From the NCBI GenBank assembly GCA_013286425.1, contig JABDFS010000034.1, positions 1 through 34,937 on the forward strand: a DNA stretch of 34,937 nt, read 5' to 3'. The notes under the pieces were generated by a model. It was given only the letters and a program-made list of their open reading frames with translations. It ran no database searches and was not told where the DNA came from. How positions within the stretch are numbered: the stretch's first letter is position 1; each line of letters starts with the position of its first letter. Source of the DNA: Bacteroidota bacterium (GTDB taxonomy: Bacteria > Bacteroidota > Bacteroidia > Chitinophagales > Chitinophagaceae). Positions 23,881 through 32,146 of this stretch are shown here, one piece after another. The position numbers were made by a program, and so were the translations under genes.

Positions 23881-24291
23881 ATGCAATCTAACAAAGAGTT
23901 CTTCATGCAGTTTGTACAATTCATAAATACTGCGGATGAGAATTTAGCACAACAATTGATCAGCCCGATAGCAAAATTTTACGTGCCAACGCAGCCAGAG
24001 CCACTGCAAGGACCAAAAGGATATTTAATGATTATACTAATGATGCGTAGCGGGTTTTCGGACATTCAATGGACATTGGAAGAAATGATTTCGGAAGATG
24101 ATAAAACTGCTGCCAGATTTATAATGAGAGGAACACACAACGGTAAGTTTTTCGGTGTTCCGGCAACAGGCAAAACCATCGCAGTTCAGGCCATGAATTT
24201 TTACCGTCTTGCTGACAATCAAATAATAGAAGAATTTGGGCAACCCGATATGCTTGGATTATTAAAACAAATTGGTGCAGTACCAATGTAA
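23881..24291 (+). CDS. SnoaL-like ester cyclase family protein
   Basis: The ATG at 23881 (MQSNKEFFMQF) gives 136 aa; the frame is open from 23800 but the extra 27 residues are not family-like. It has the NTF2-like alpha+beta cone fold expected for SnoaL-type proteins. Conserved features are an N-terminal helix (FVQFINTADENLAQQLIS), a central GFSDIQWTLEEMISEDDKTAARFIMRGTHNGKFFGVPATGKTI segment, and a strand pair NFYRLADNQIIEEFGQPDMLGLLKQIG. SnoaL homologues include polyketide cyclases, but most bacterial members of this size have unknown substrates. It follows the Crp/Fnr gene on the same strand and may be controlled by it. Confidence 0.85.
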   Translation: MQSNKEFFMQFVQFINTADENLAQQLISPIAKFYVPTQPEPLQGPKGYLMIILMMRSGFSDIQWTLEEMISEDDKTAARFIMRGTHNGKFFGVPATGKTIAVQAMNFYRLADNQIIEEFGQPDMLGLLKQIGAVPM

Positions 24292-24293
24292 TT

Positions 24294-24369
24294 CGTCGTA
24301 GCGAGGTCTTCTCCTCTCCGTCGTAGCGGGGTCTACATTGCATAGCCTTTGCGCGGCATGAGACCTCGC
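24294..24369. repeat. CGTCGTAGCG(A/G)GGTCT direct repeat with inverted partner
   Basis: Two copies of CGTCGTAGCGAGGTCT (24294-24309 and, with one change, 24319-24334) lie 25 bp apart. GCGAGGTCT at 24301-24309 is perfectly complementary to AGACCTCGC at 24361-24369, giving a 9-bp stem with a 51-base loop. A related GGCGAGACCTC lies at 31849-31859. No T-run follows, so it is a dispersed repeat more than a terminator. Confidence 0.65.
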
Positions 24370-24510
24370 GTTTAAATGTTAATATTTATACACAAAAAAC
24401 CCGCTCTATGCATTCTATATAAACGTTTAAGATCAGTTGGTTAAACCCATAAAACTAAACACGCTCCCGGTAATTAACTTCGCCAACAGGGTTACAACTA
24501 ACATCACACA

Positions 24511-25197
24511 TTGGCAACAGAAAGAATTATACAGCTTACAGAAGATGGTTCGCACACGGTTGCTATACCGGAGATGAATGTTACGTATCACAGTAAACAT
24601 GGCGCTGTGCAGGAAAGCATGCATGTGTTTATACAACCAGGTTTACATTATTTTTTGCAGCATTATGCTGTTTCTGCTGATGAACCCATCAACATTTTTG
24701 AAGTTGGTTTCGGTACCGGATTGAATGCTTTACTAAGTTTAGAACAAGCTATTCTTCTCAATAAAAAAGTATCTTATCAAACAATAGAACCATTTCCGCT
24801 TTCTACAGAAGAAATCTTACAGCTCAATTATTCATCTTTATTAAGCGAAGATTTGCAACAAAGTTTTATCGCAATGCATAATTGTGGATGGAATACAGTT
24901 GTTCAGCTTCATTCTTTATTTTCTTTTGAAAAGATAAAAACAACCTTACAGCAATTTGAATCGCAACAACAGTTTCATATAATTTATTTCGATGCTTTCG
25001 ACCCTGTTGCGCAACCTGAATTATGGACTGAAGCTATTTTTAAAAAGATGTTTGATATGCTTTTTAAAAATGGCATTCTTGTAACGTACTGCAGCAAAGG
25101 CGCTGTGCAAAGAGCCATGAAAGCGGCAGGTTTTAGCATAGAAAAATTAAAAGGGCCGCCGGGAAAAAGAGAAATAACCAGGGCAATGAAAATCTAA
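24511..25197 (+). CDS. mnmD: tRNA 5-methylaminomethyl-2-thiouridine methyltransferase, MnmD (MnmC N-domain-like)
   Basis: This 228-aa protein begins at TTG 24511 (MATERIIQLTEDGSHTV), the position where homologues begin. It matches the stand-alone MnmC1/MnmD family: VTYHSKHGAVQES for tRNA/substrate contacts, FEVGFGTGLNALLSL for S-adenosylmethionine binding, IIYFDAFDPVAQPELW with the conserved DAF(D/S)P motif, TYCSKGAVQRAMKAAGF, and the closing GPPGKREITRA. The enzyme methylates the wobble uridine modification to mnm5s2U in tRNAs for Lys, Glu and Gln. It lacks the FAD domain of E. coli MnmC, as usual outside Gammaproteobacteria. It stands between two unrelated genes. Confidence 0.92.
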   Translation: MATERIIQLTEDGSHTVAIPEMNVTYHSKHGAVQESMHVFIQPGLHYFLQHYAVSADEPINIFEVGFGTGLNALLSLEQAILLNKKVSYQTIEPFPLSTEEILQLNYSSLLSEDLQQSFIAMHNCGWNTVVQLHSLFSFEKIKTTLQQFESQQQFHIIYFDAFDPVAQPELWTEAIFKKMFDMLFKNGILVTYCSKGAVQRAMKAAGFSIEKLKGPPGKREITRAMKI

Positions 25198-25244
25198 TAT
25201 ACGCACACAAAAAGCTTAACTTTATTGCGATAAACCTGACTGCT

Positions 25245-26993
25245 ATGAAAACTATTATTGCTTCCGTATGTTGCCTGTTTTTCTTCACAGGTTATGTTTA
25301 CATCAATCATCAACCGAACAATATTGATGCAGCTACTGCAAGACAAAAAGTGTTAGCATACAAACAAAGATTTACTGTTTCATGCGCTGCCAATATTGCT
25401 GCATTCAACCCAGATGATTCTTCCAACATTATTCCTTTGCTTGATGGCTGGGGAAAGTATCGTATGCCTGTTACATCATCAAACGACAGCGCCTATATTT
25501 ATTTTCAGCAGGGCATTAATATGTATTACGGCTTTCACATCATTGAAGCATTGGCATCGTTTGATAAGAGCACAAAATTCGACAACAATTTTGCGATGGG
25601 TTATTGGGGAAAAGCATTATCCTACGGACCGAACATAAACGACCTGGGTTATGCTGCTTCTCCTGATGCGTTGGCTGCAGCGCAAAAAGCAAAAGATCTT
25701 TCATCTGCATGTTCTCCTGTTGAGAAAGCATTGATCAATGCAATGCTGGTAAGATATGCTGCAGACACCACTCAAACGAGAGAACATTTGAACCAGTTGT
25801 ATGCGGATGCAATGAAATCAGTTCATCAGCAATTCCCCGGAAGCCTTGATGCAGCTACATTGTATGCTGATGCGTTAATGCTGCAGCACCCGTGGGATCT
25901 GTATGATCATAATGGCCAGCCAAAATCATGGACGCCTGAAATTGTAAACGTGCTGGAAGGAATTCTTGGAAAAGATATTCAACATCCCGGCGCGGCGCAT
26001 TATTATATTCATGCAGTGGAAGCATCTGATCATCCTGAAAGAGCGTTAAAGGTTGCAGCAGAATTGCCTTCATTAATGCCAGGTGTTGCGCATGTGGTAC
26101 ATATGCCCGCACACATTTACATACGTACCGGCCATTATGCAGAAGGTTATGATGTGAATGATCTTGCTGTAAAAAGTTATGAGAATTATTTAAGCAAGTA
26201 TCCGGCAGTGGTAAATAATGTTGGTTTATACCTCATTCATAATTTACACATGCAGGCAACCTGCGCAAATATGGATGGCCGCTATGCAGACGCGATTAAA
26301 ATTGCTTACGATACACGCAATAGCTTTGATACAAGTCTTCAAAGTATGCCAGATTATTTTGGGGTTTTTGTTCAGTATGTATATATGACGCCGGTATTAA
26401 CACAAATCCGTTTTGGCAAATGGGATGATATTTTGAAAGACACTGCAATACCTTCTTATTATATCTATGCAAATCTTTTATGGCATTATGCACGCGGGCT
26501 TGCTTTTGCACGCAAGCATGATTTCATTAATGCAAATACGGAACTCAATGCGTTGCAGGCTGATTTAAAGAATGATCAACTGCGTGCTCCTGCACCTGAT
26601 TATGCAAACCCTGCAATTAATGGTGCTACTGTTGCTGAAAATATTTTAATGGGAACAATTGCTGAAGAACAAAACAACCTGCAACAATCAATAAGGTTGT
26701 TAACGCATGCAGTGCAACTGGAAGATTCAATGATATACAATGAGCCGAAAGACTGGGTGCATCCTGCAAGGCAATATTTAGGTACTGTATTAATAAAAGC
26801 AGGTAAGTATGCTGAAGCAGAAAACGTTTTTAATGAAGATGAAAAAATAAATCCAAATAACGGATGGTCGTATACAGGGCTTGCAACTGCATTAAAAAAG
26901 CAGGGAAAAAATACAGAAGCCGCATCTGCTGAAAAGCTTGCCCGTAAAGCATTTGAGCGCAGTGATGCGAATATAACTGCTGCTGTGTTTTAG
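25245..26993 (+). CDS. Secreted TPR protein of unknown function
   Basis: This 582-aa protein has a signal or anchor of about 18 residues (MKTIIASVCCLFFFTGYVYI). Tetratricopeptide-like helical pairs run through most of its length. Examples are GINMYYGFHIIEALASFDKSTKFDNNFAMGYWGKAL and the C-terminal QYLGTVLIKAGKYAEAENVFNEDEKINPNNGWSYTGLATALKKQGK. The middle holds a His-rich conserved run: GAAHYYIHAVEAS, then HVVHMPAHIYIRTGHY, then YLIHNLHMQATCANMDGRY. Clustered histidines on adjacent TPR helices suggest a metal or ligand site, which is inference. The family recurs in Bacteroidota as an uncharacterised TPR protein. The location is probably periplasmic. Confidence 0.85.
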   Translation: MKTIIASVCCLFFFTGYVYINHQPNNIDAATARQKVLAYKQRFTVSCAANIAAFNPDDSSNIIPLLDGWGKYRMPVTSSNDSAYIYFQQGINMYYGFHIIEALASFDKSTKFDNNFAMGYWGKALSYGPNINDLGYAASPDALAAAQKAKDLSSACSPVEKALINAMLVRYAADTTQTREHLNQLYADAMKSVHQQFPGSLDAATLYADALMLQHPWDLYDHNGQPKSWTPEIVNVLEGILGKDIQHPGAAHYYIHAVEASDHPERALKVAAELPSLMPGVAHVVHMPAHIYIRTGHYAEGYDVNDLAVKSYENYLSKYPAVVNNVGLYLIHNLHMQATCANMDGRYADAIKIAYDTRNSFDTSLQSMPDYFGVFVQYVYMTPVLTQIRFGKWDDILKDTAIPSYYIYANLLWHYARGLAFARKHDFINANTELNALQADLKNDQLRAPAPDYANPAINGATVAENILMGTIAEEQNNLQQSIRLLTHAVQLEDSMIYNEPKDWVHPARQYLGTVLIKAGKYAEAENVFNEDEKINPNNGWSYTGLATALKKQGKNTEAASAEKLARKAFERSDANITAAVF

Positions 26994-27134
26994 TCATATA
27001 TTTCTATACTGTCTTGTTTCATATTAGAAATGTTCCAGCTTTTGTCACTTGCGTTTATCTCATTCATTATGTATTTTATTTGTTTCAATAAATGTTTCGC
27101 ATTTCTCTTAGGTAGCAAATTATTTTTTCGCTCA
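26994..27134. other. Non-coding gap before the multi-hairpin element
   Basis: A/T-rich sequence without a supported gene. A small plus-strand frame from 27030 runs through it into the palindromic block and is rejected as coding. Confidence 0.35.
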
Positions 27135-27258
27135 AGGCCGCGTGGCCTCGCTCATGCAACGGCGCTGCCTGCGCTTCTTTGTTCCGATGAGGCTATCGCC
27201 ATCGGAACAATCCCGCCTATGGCGGGACCGAACCGCAGGAGGCGCCTAACGCATGAGC
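27135..27258. repeat. G+C-rich multi-hairpin (cloverleaf-like) palindromic element
   Basis: Hairpin 1 is AGGCC-GCGT-GGCCT (27135-27148). A larger structure follows: outer stem GCTCATGC (27150-27157) with GCATGAGC (27251-27258), continued by GGCGC (27161-27165) with GCGCC (27242-27246) and CCTGCG (27168-27173) with CGCAGG (27234-27239). Inside are two hairpins: GTTCCGATG with CATCGGAAC (27181-27208) and TCCCGCC-TAT-GGCGGGA (27211-27227). Its G+C content is far above its surroundings, consistent with an inserted mobile repeat. Confidence 0.85.
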
Positions 27259-27438
27259 TGGTGTAACATGTACAACATGCTTTCTGTTACTTTAGCTGGT
27301 TTGGAGGTGTTGCTGCTATCAACTTTAAGCTTGTATTTGTGTTTTAATATCACAACATAATATATGTGTAATAAAAGTGCTTGCTGAGTTACCCTGTATG
27401 CAGGTAAATACGTCTCATACTTTCGTGTAACTCTTTTT
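27259..27438. other. Non-coding gap between palindromic element and HExxH gene
   Basis: No gene is seen. The words AACATGTACAACATG at 27266-27280 form a small partial palindrome. Confidence 0.3.
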
Positions 27439-27446
27439 TATATTTG
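27439..27446 (+). promoter_or_regulatory. Bacteroidota -7 element TATATTTG
   Basis: This is an exact TAnnTTTG match ending 4 bp before the ATG at 27450. If it is used with normal spacing, the transcript would begin at about the ATG itself, that is, a leaderless mRNA. It may be a chance match in A/T-rich DNA. Confidence 0.3.
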
Positions 27447-27449
27447 CGT

Positions 27450-28256
27450 ATGCCGTCATTTGCCTCAAATAAATCTTTTGCAGGAGTTGAAAATAAAATG
27501 GCCGGCCAATCATCTCCGGCAAATGAGCATGAGCCTTTCTTCAGGCCAATGCTTAAAGTAAGCGACGCGCTAATTCAACGGGAGCCTGAAACAAAAACCG
27601 ATTCTCCAACTGTAAAAAAACCGGACCTGAGTTCTGTAAGTGCAACAGATCCTGCCAGCTCAAAATCGCCGGGCGTAATTAATGCAGCACTGCTTGCAAG
27701 CAAATACGCAAATTATTTTAGCGGCAAATTGAAAGATGCCGGGGCAATTGATGCAAAGAAGAAATTCTTTATAGAACTGAACCAGGGAGATTTTGTAAAC
27801 CAATATAACAAATGTTATGGAACCAGTGTGACCACACTAAGCGGTACCAAAGGATTTTATTGTCCTGCCACGCAGGAAATTCATCTTATTCCCAATGCGG
27901 AGTTCGGGATGGCATTTCATGAAGCGGTTCATAAAACTTCTACACTTGCACGCGCAGTTGATAATAACAATGCATGGAAGGCTGAACCAAAGTTTGCATT
28001 TGATATAGATGAAGGGCTTACTTCTTTCTATTCAAAAGACATTCTTGAAAGCGATTATAAGATCAATAATTACACGGATGGCTATGCAAGCCAGCGCAAA
28101 AGAGCTGCTGCCTTCATCAAAACTTATGGCGAAGATGAAGTGGCTAAATTTTATTTTCAATACGACTTTATGCCTCTTCTTAAAAAATTCGGGGTAACTT
28201 CTATCAGGGGGGATATGAATACTATTTTAGTAAGCAAACTCAAGTCTGCTTTTTAA
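27450..28256 (+). CDS. HExxH putative zinc metallopeptidase-like protein, possible injection-system effector
   Basis: This is a 268-aa protein from ATG 27450; a TTG six bases earlier is also possible. It has no signal peptide. Residues 1-75 are low complexity and Ser/Pro/Lys-rich, with a short conserved-looking block PFFRPMLKVSDALIQREPE. That block resembles the N-termini of Bacteroidota proteins linked to extracellular contractile injection systems (DUF4157-type, FFQPKL...VQR). Residues 76-268 form a compact domain with H157-E158-A-V-H161 and, 27 residues later, E188 in DIDEGLTSFYS. This is the layout of a gluzincin-type zinc site (HExxH plus Glu). The last 70 residues are helical. No family name is recognised. 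No injection-system genes are in the window, so the effector idea is inference; a plain intracellular peptidase is the alternative. Confidence 0.72.
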   Translation: MPSFASNKSFAGVENKMAGQSSPANEHEPFFRPMLKVSDALIQREPETKTDSPTVKKPDLSSVSATDPASSKSPGVINAALLASKYANYFSGKLKDAGAIDAKKKFFIELNQGDFVNQYNKCYGTSVTTLSGTKGFYCPATQEIHLIPNAEFGMAFHEAVHKTSTLARAVDNNNAWKAEPKFAFDIDEGLTSFYSKDILESDYKINNYTDGYASQRKRAAAFIKTYGEDEVAKFYFQYDFMPLLKKFGVTSIRGDMNTILVSKLKSAF

Positions 28257-28260
28257 CGCA

Positions 28261-29460
28261 TCAGTTTTCCTGTCTTGTTAAAACATCACGCTTCAGTTTT
28301 TCCCACATCTCATCAAAGCTGCCGTTATCAGATTCTTTCCAGCGTTTCAATTGATCACGCATTTTTTGTTTGCGCTCATTGCGTGCCTCATCAAAAAATT
28401 CATTAATGAATTCACTGTCCTGTTCAAATGCGAGGCGGTTATACATTTCTTTCAGCCTGCCTTCATGTTGAATATTTGTTTCAATAACACGCTTCTCCAT
28501 TAATTCTTTCAGCCGCACTTTTTCATCATATGTTCCATCGGGCAATAACGACTTTGCAATAACAGGCATCAGTTCTATCAACACAAGAATTATAACTAAT
28601 AAATAGTAACGAAATTTAGCAGCAGCATTGTTTTGTATAAGATGTTGCAATGCTTCAATACGCGTTAAGAAGCCATCATTCATTAGTGTGTTGAATGATT
28701 GCATTTCTTTTTGCTTTGTTTGATTGATAGCATTCAATGCGCTGTCCGCATTGCTAAGTTTTGGTTGAACATCTGTGTTCAATTGTTTATATGCAGCATC
28801 GAGTTTTTCATATTCATTTTGCTTGGCGTGAGCAATATCTTTTAAACCAATTTTACCGCTGCCGCCTGTGCCGTCTGTTTCTGCAATGAATGCATCCCTG
28901 CTTGCGGCCACTTCAGTATACTTTGCATCAAGTTGTTGTTGTAAAGTATTTTTTTGATTTTGATATTGTGCTACCTGCGGCTCATATAAACTGTCAAGCT
29001 CATGCTGCTTCGCCATTTTGCGTTGTTCATTATCCAATGAGATCTGCACATGGATTTCTTTATCGAACAAATACAACAAAGCAGGCTGTGCCATGAATGT
29101 ACCGATGGTTAATGCAAGCAATAGCCTGAATGCAATGGGTGCTGCCTTGCGTTTGTTGTTCGCTGTGATGCCTTTTATTAATGCACGGTCAATGCCGAGA
29201 ATGATCAACCCCATAAATATGCCGAGCAATATTGCAATGATGCTATTGTTTACAACAGTGCTGAAAAAATAACTCCATGCAAGTGTTGCAAACAGCCATG
29301 TGCCTAAAACTGCCATGCCGGTAATAGCGTAGCGGTTGCGGTCAACCGTACAGTCTTTTATCAGTTCTTTTTCTGCGGTAGAAAGCCACCAGAGAAAACG
29401 GGTAAAATCTGAAGGAGTATAATTGTCCCTTTGGGAAAGCGAATGCGCGTTCTGTTCCAT
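28261..29460 (-). CDS. DUF4407 membrane protein
   Basis: This 399-aa protein has the DUF4407 layout. It has a cytoplasmic N-terminus (SDFTRFLWWLSTAEKELIKDCTVDRNRYAITG), two adjacent membrane helices (about 46-68 and 74-93), another at about 110-128, a long coiled-coil region (about 140-265, rich in Gln, Lys and Glu), a fourth helix (about 284-305), and a charged C-terminal tail. The motifs DRNRYAITG and GIDRALIKG are family hallmarks. The function is unknown; the long extracytoplasmic coiled coil suggests a structural or sensing role. It is convergent with the HExxH gene, with 4 bp between the stops, leaving no room for a separate terminator. Confidence 0.88.
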   Translation of the reverse strand: MEQNAHSLSQRDNYTPSDFTRFLWWLSTAEKELIKDCTVDRNRYAITGMAVLGTWLFATLAWSYFFSTVVNNSIIAILLGIFMGLIILGIDRALIKGITANNKRKAAPIAFRLLLALTIGTFMAQPALLYLFDKEIHVQISLDNEQRKMAKQHELDSLYEPQVAQYQNQKNTLQQQLDAKYTEVAASRDAFIAETDGTGGSGKIGLKDIAHAKQNEYEKLDAAYKQLNTDVQPKLSNADSALNAINQTKQKEMQSFNTLMNDGFLTRIEALQHLIQNNAAAKFRYYLLVIILVLIELMPVIAKSLLPDGTYDEKVRLKELMEKRVIETNIQHEGRLKEMYNRLAFEQDSEFINEFFDEARNERKQKMRDQLKRWKESDNGSFDEMWEKLKRDVLTRQEN

Positions 29461-29619
29461 TACAACAGGAATTTGTTGGTAAAAAAATTATTTACGAAAG
29501 TTGGGACTGAACAAAGAACGCAAATTCTGTGAACTGATTATGTTTCCATAAAATTTATGATGAATTTTTATTTTGCAGCGACATTACTTTGCATTACACG
29601 TAATTAAACAAGCCTCTTA

Positions 29620-31815
29620 ATGCCTAAGTTTTTATTACCACTGCTCTTTATTCTTTTTTCATTCAATGCGATTGCACAATTGAATGTGCAGGCATCATAT
29701 GCGCTTATAAAAAGAACAATACCGCAACGCGCATCTTCATTTATTGTTGAGCCATTACACCAACAAAGTGCAAAAGATGTTTTTGAAATTGAAAGCAGGA
29801 ACAACAAAATAATTTTGCGCGGAAACAATGCTGTTGCGGTTGCATCTGCGTTGTATTATTATCTCACAGAATATTGCCATTGTCAAATTACATGGAACGG
29901 CACTAACCTCAACTTACCAAAGCAACTTCCAACCATAAAAGAGAAAGTTCATAAACAAACGCCGTATCAGTATCGCTACTATTTAAACTATTGCACCTTT
30001 AATTACAGTATGAGCTGGTGGAACTGGAATCGCTGGCAGAAAGAAATTGACTGGATGGCATTGCATGGCATTAATATGCCACTGGCAATTACAGGTGAAG
30101 AATATACATGGTACACCGTATACAAAGACATGGGATTTAGTGATGATGAGCTGAAAGATTTTTTCTGCGGGCCATCTTATTTCTCATGGTTCTGGATGGG
30201 CAATTTAGATAGTTGGGGCGGCCCGTTGCCATTGCAGTGGATGCAAACACATAAAGCGCTTGAAGAAAAAATTCTACAGCGTGAAAGAGCACTCGGTATG
30301 AAACCTGTATTGCCTGCATTCACCGGTCATGTGCCTGCTGCATTTAAACAAAAATTTCCAAATGCAAAACTGAAGACAACCAACTGGAACAATGGATTTG
30401 CCGATACATATATCCTCGATTCAGAAGACCCGATGTTCTCGCAGATCGGCAAGAGATTCTTACAAACACAAACAAAATTATTCGGCACCAATCATTTGTA
30501 TTCAGCGGATACATTCAATGAAAATGAGCCGCCGTCTGATGAGCCTTCTTATCTGTCTGAACTAAGTGCAAGAATATATGAAGGCATGCACAACGCAGAC
30601 ACAGCAGCAGTTTGGGTAATGCAGGGCTGGTTGTTTTACAGCGATAGAAAATTCTGGAAAGCGCCACAGATAGAAGCATTACTGAAAGCAGTGCCTGATG
30701 ATAAAATGATGCTGCTTGATCTCGCGGCAGAGATAGAACCTGTTTGGAAAAGAACAAAAGCTTTTTATGGCAAGCCATGGATATGGAACATGCTGAACAA
30801 TTTTGGCGGCAATATTAATTTGTTTGGAAGAATGGATGGTGTAGCAAGCGGGCCTGCACTTGCATTGAATGATACAGCATCAAAACGCATGGCCGGAATT
30901 GGTTTAACGATGGAAGGCATTGAACAAAACCCGGTGATGTATGAACTAATGATGCAAAACACCTGGCAAACACAACCCATACAATTGGATGAATGGCTGC
31001 ACAAATATGTATTAAACCGTTATGGTGTTGATGATGATAGTTTGGTGAAAGCATGGCAGACATTACGGACCACGGTTTATAATGGCAAAGAGATAAGAGA
31101 TGGTGCAGAATCAATCATTACAGGCCGCCCAACATTTGATTCTACAACTGTGTGGACACGCACCAAATTAAACTATACAGCAAAAGACCTGTTGCCTGCA
31201 TGGGACCTGTTTATGCATGCTGCATCAACCGGAATTAAAACAGACGGATTTGAATTTGATTTGGTTGATGTAACAAGGCAGGTGCTTGCCAACTATGCAA
31301 AGCCGCTTCAAAAGAAATGGAAAGATGCATTCGATGCAAAAGACACGGCTGCGTTTACAAAATACAGTGACCAGTTTCTGCAACTGATTACTGATATGGA
31401 TGCATTGCTTGCAACAAGAAAAGATTTTTTGTTGGGCCTGTGGATCGCAGATGCAGGAAGTTGTGGCAACACTGCAGAAGAAAAAGCTTTATACGAGCGC
31501 AATGCCCGTGATCTTATAACGCTATGGGGTGATGCGAATAGTTCATTACATGAATATGCGAACAGGCAATGGAGTGGTTTGCTGAATGATTTTTATAAAC
31601 AGCGCTGGCAGCAATTCTTTAACGTGCTGCAACAATCACTGCGTAGCAACACAAAACCTGATCTGGATGCGTTTGAACAAAGCATCCGTGCCTGGGAATG
31701 GCATTGGGTGAATGAAAAAAAATCTTTTACTACGCAACCAACAGGTAACAGTATAAATGAAGCGAAGAAGATGTATAATAAGTATAGAAGTGTTGTTGAG
31801 CAGGCATACAAGTAA
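29620..31815 (+). CDS. Alpha-N-acetylglucosaminidase, GH89
   Basis: This 731-aa secreted glycosidase has a Sec signal (MPKFLLPLLFILFSFNAIAQ). An N-terminal NAGLU domain (about 25-105) follows, then the TIM-barrel domain (about 115-450) and a helical C-terminal domain (to 731). The catalytic pair, aligned with human NAGLU E316 and E446, is E301 in DTFNENEPP and E432 in LTMEGIEQNPVMYEL. Other family blocks are MALHGINMPLAITGEEYTWY, WMGNLDSWGGPLP and MLNNFGGNINLFGRMD. GH89 enzymes release terminal alpha-linked GlcNAc from glycosaminoglycan or mucin-type glycans. No T9SS domain is present, so the protein is probably periplasmic or Sec-released. It stands next to a GH16 gene on the other strand. 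Confidence 0.95.
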   Translation: MPKFLLPLLFILFSFNAIAQLNVQASYALIKRTIPQRASSFIVEPLHQQSAKDVFEIESRNNKIILRGNNAVAVASALYYYLTEYCHCQITWNGTNLNLPKQLPTIKEKVHKQTPYQYRYYLNYCTFNYSMSWWNWNRWQKEIDWMALHGINMPLAITGEEYTWYTVYKDMGFSDDELKDFFCGPSYFSWFWMGNLDSWGGPLPLQWMQTHKALEEKILQRERALGMKPVLPAFTGHVPAAFKQKFPNAKLKTTNWNNGFADTYILDSEDPMFSQIGKRFLQTQTKLFGTNHLYSADTFNENEPPSDEPSYLSELSARIYEGMHNADTAAVWVMQGWLFYSDRKFWKAPQIEALLKAVPDDKMMLLDLAAEIEPVWKRTKAFYGKPWIWNMLNNFGGNINLFGRMDGVASGPALALNDTASKRMAGIGLTMEGIEQNPVMYELMMQNTWQTQPIQLDEWLHKYVLNRYGVDDDSLVKAWQTLRTTVYNGKEIRDGAESIITGRPTFDSTTVWTRTKLNYTAKDLLPAWDLFMHAASTGIKTDGFEFDLVDVTRQVLANYAKPLQKKWKDAFDAKDTAAFTKYSDQFLQLITDMDALLATRKDFLLGLWIADAGSCGNTAEEKALYERNARDLITLWGDANSSLHEYANRQWSGLLNDFYKQRWQQFFNVLQQSLRSNTKPDLDAFEQSIRAWEWHWVNEKKSFTTQPTGNSINEAKKMYNKYRSVVEQAYK

Positions 31816-31977
31816 CTACATAATGTGGTATTATACTTTTTTTTTCGTGGCGAGACCTCTATAATCAGAAGAGCGGATTCCAATTTTCATGGGAATGACG
31901 AACAGTCTCGTTGATTGATTCTGAAAGTCTGAAAAAGCAAGAACCGAACACAACTGCTTAAACGTCTTTCTTCCAAT
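31816..31977. other. Non-coding gap after the GH89 gene
   Basis: This includes a T-run at about 31837-31845, a GGCGAGACCTC word also seen near 24301-24309, and the phrase CAATTTTCATGGGAATGACG typical of dispersed intergenic repeats. No gene is seen. Confidence 0.35.
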
Positions 31978-32007
31978 AGAACGGGAGAACCCGTTCTTGC
32001 ACTTTTT
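31978..32007 (+). terminator. Probable intrinsic terminator for the GH89 gene
   Basis: A perfect 8-bp stem, AGAACGGG (31978-31985) with CCCGTTCT (31990-31997), has loop AGAA and is followed by TGCACTTTTT. It lies 160 bp past the GH89 stop. Confidence 0.65.
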
Positions 32008-32146
32008 ACTTTAATACATCGATAAATTATTGTTAGTGTGGCGCCAATGCGCTTTTGCGGGAAAGACGCTCTGTCAGGCTCATTGATTATTTAAAGTTTG
32101 AAACGGTGAATCTGTGAGACTAACCGCATAAGAAAGCATGCTGATC

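Noticed and set aside
27244..27258. Integron attC site (GCCTAAC word)
   Set aside because: GCCTAAC at 27244-27250 looks like an attC core, but no GTTRRRY partner lies at a suitable distance and orientation, and the fold is multi-branched instead of a single attC hairpin. No integrase or cassette array is seen.
27135..27258. tRNA or tmRNA from the cloverleaf shape
   Set aside because: The structure lacks a CCA-compatible acceptor stem, an anticodon arm of standard size and T-loop spacing; it is also longer than a tRNA.
27030..27266. Plus-strand 78-aa reading frame
   Set aside because: It runs through the multi-hairpin element, and its Arg/Pro/Ala-rich second half is the translated palindromes.
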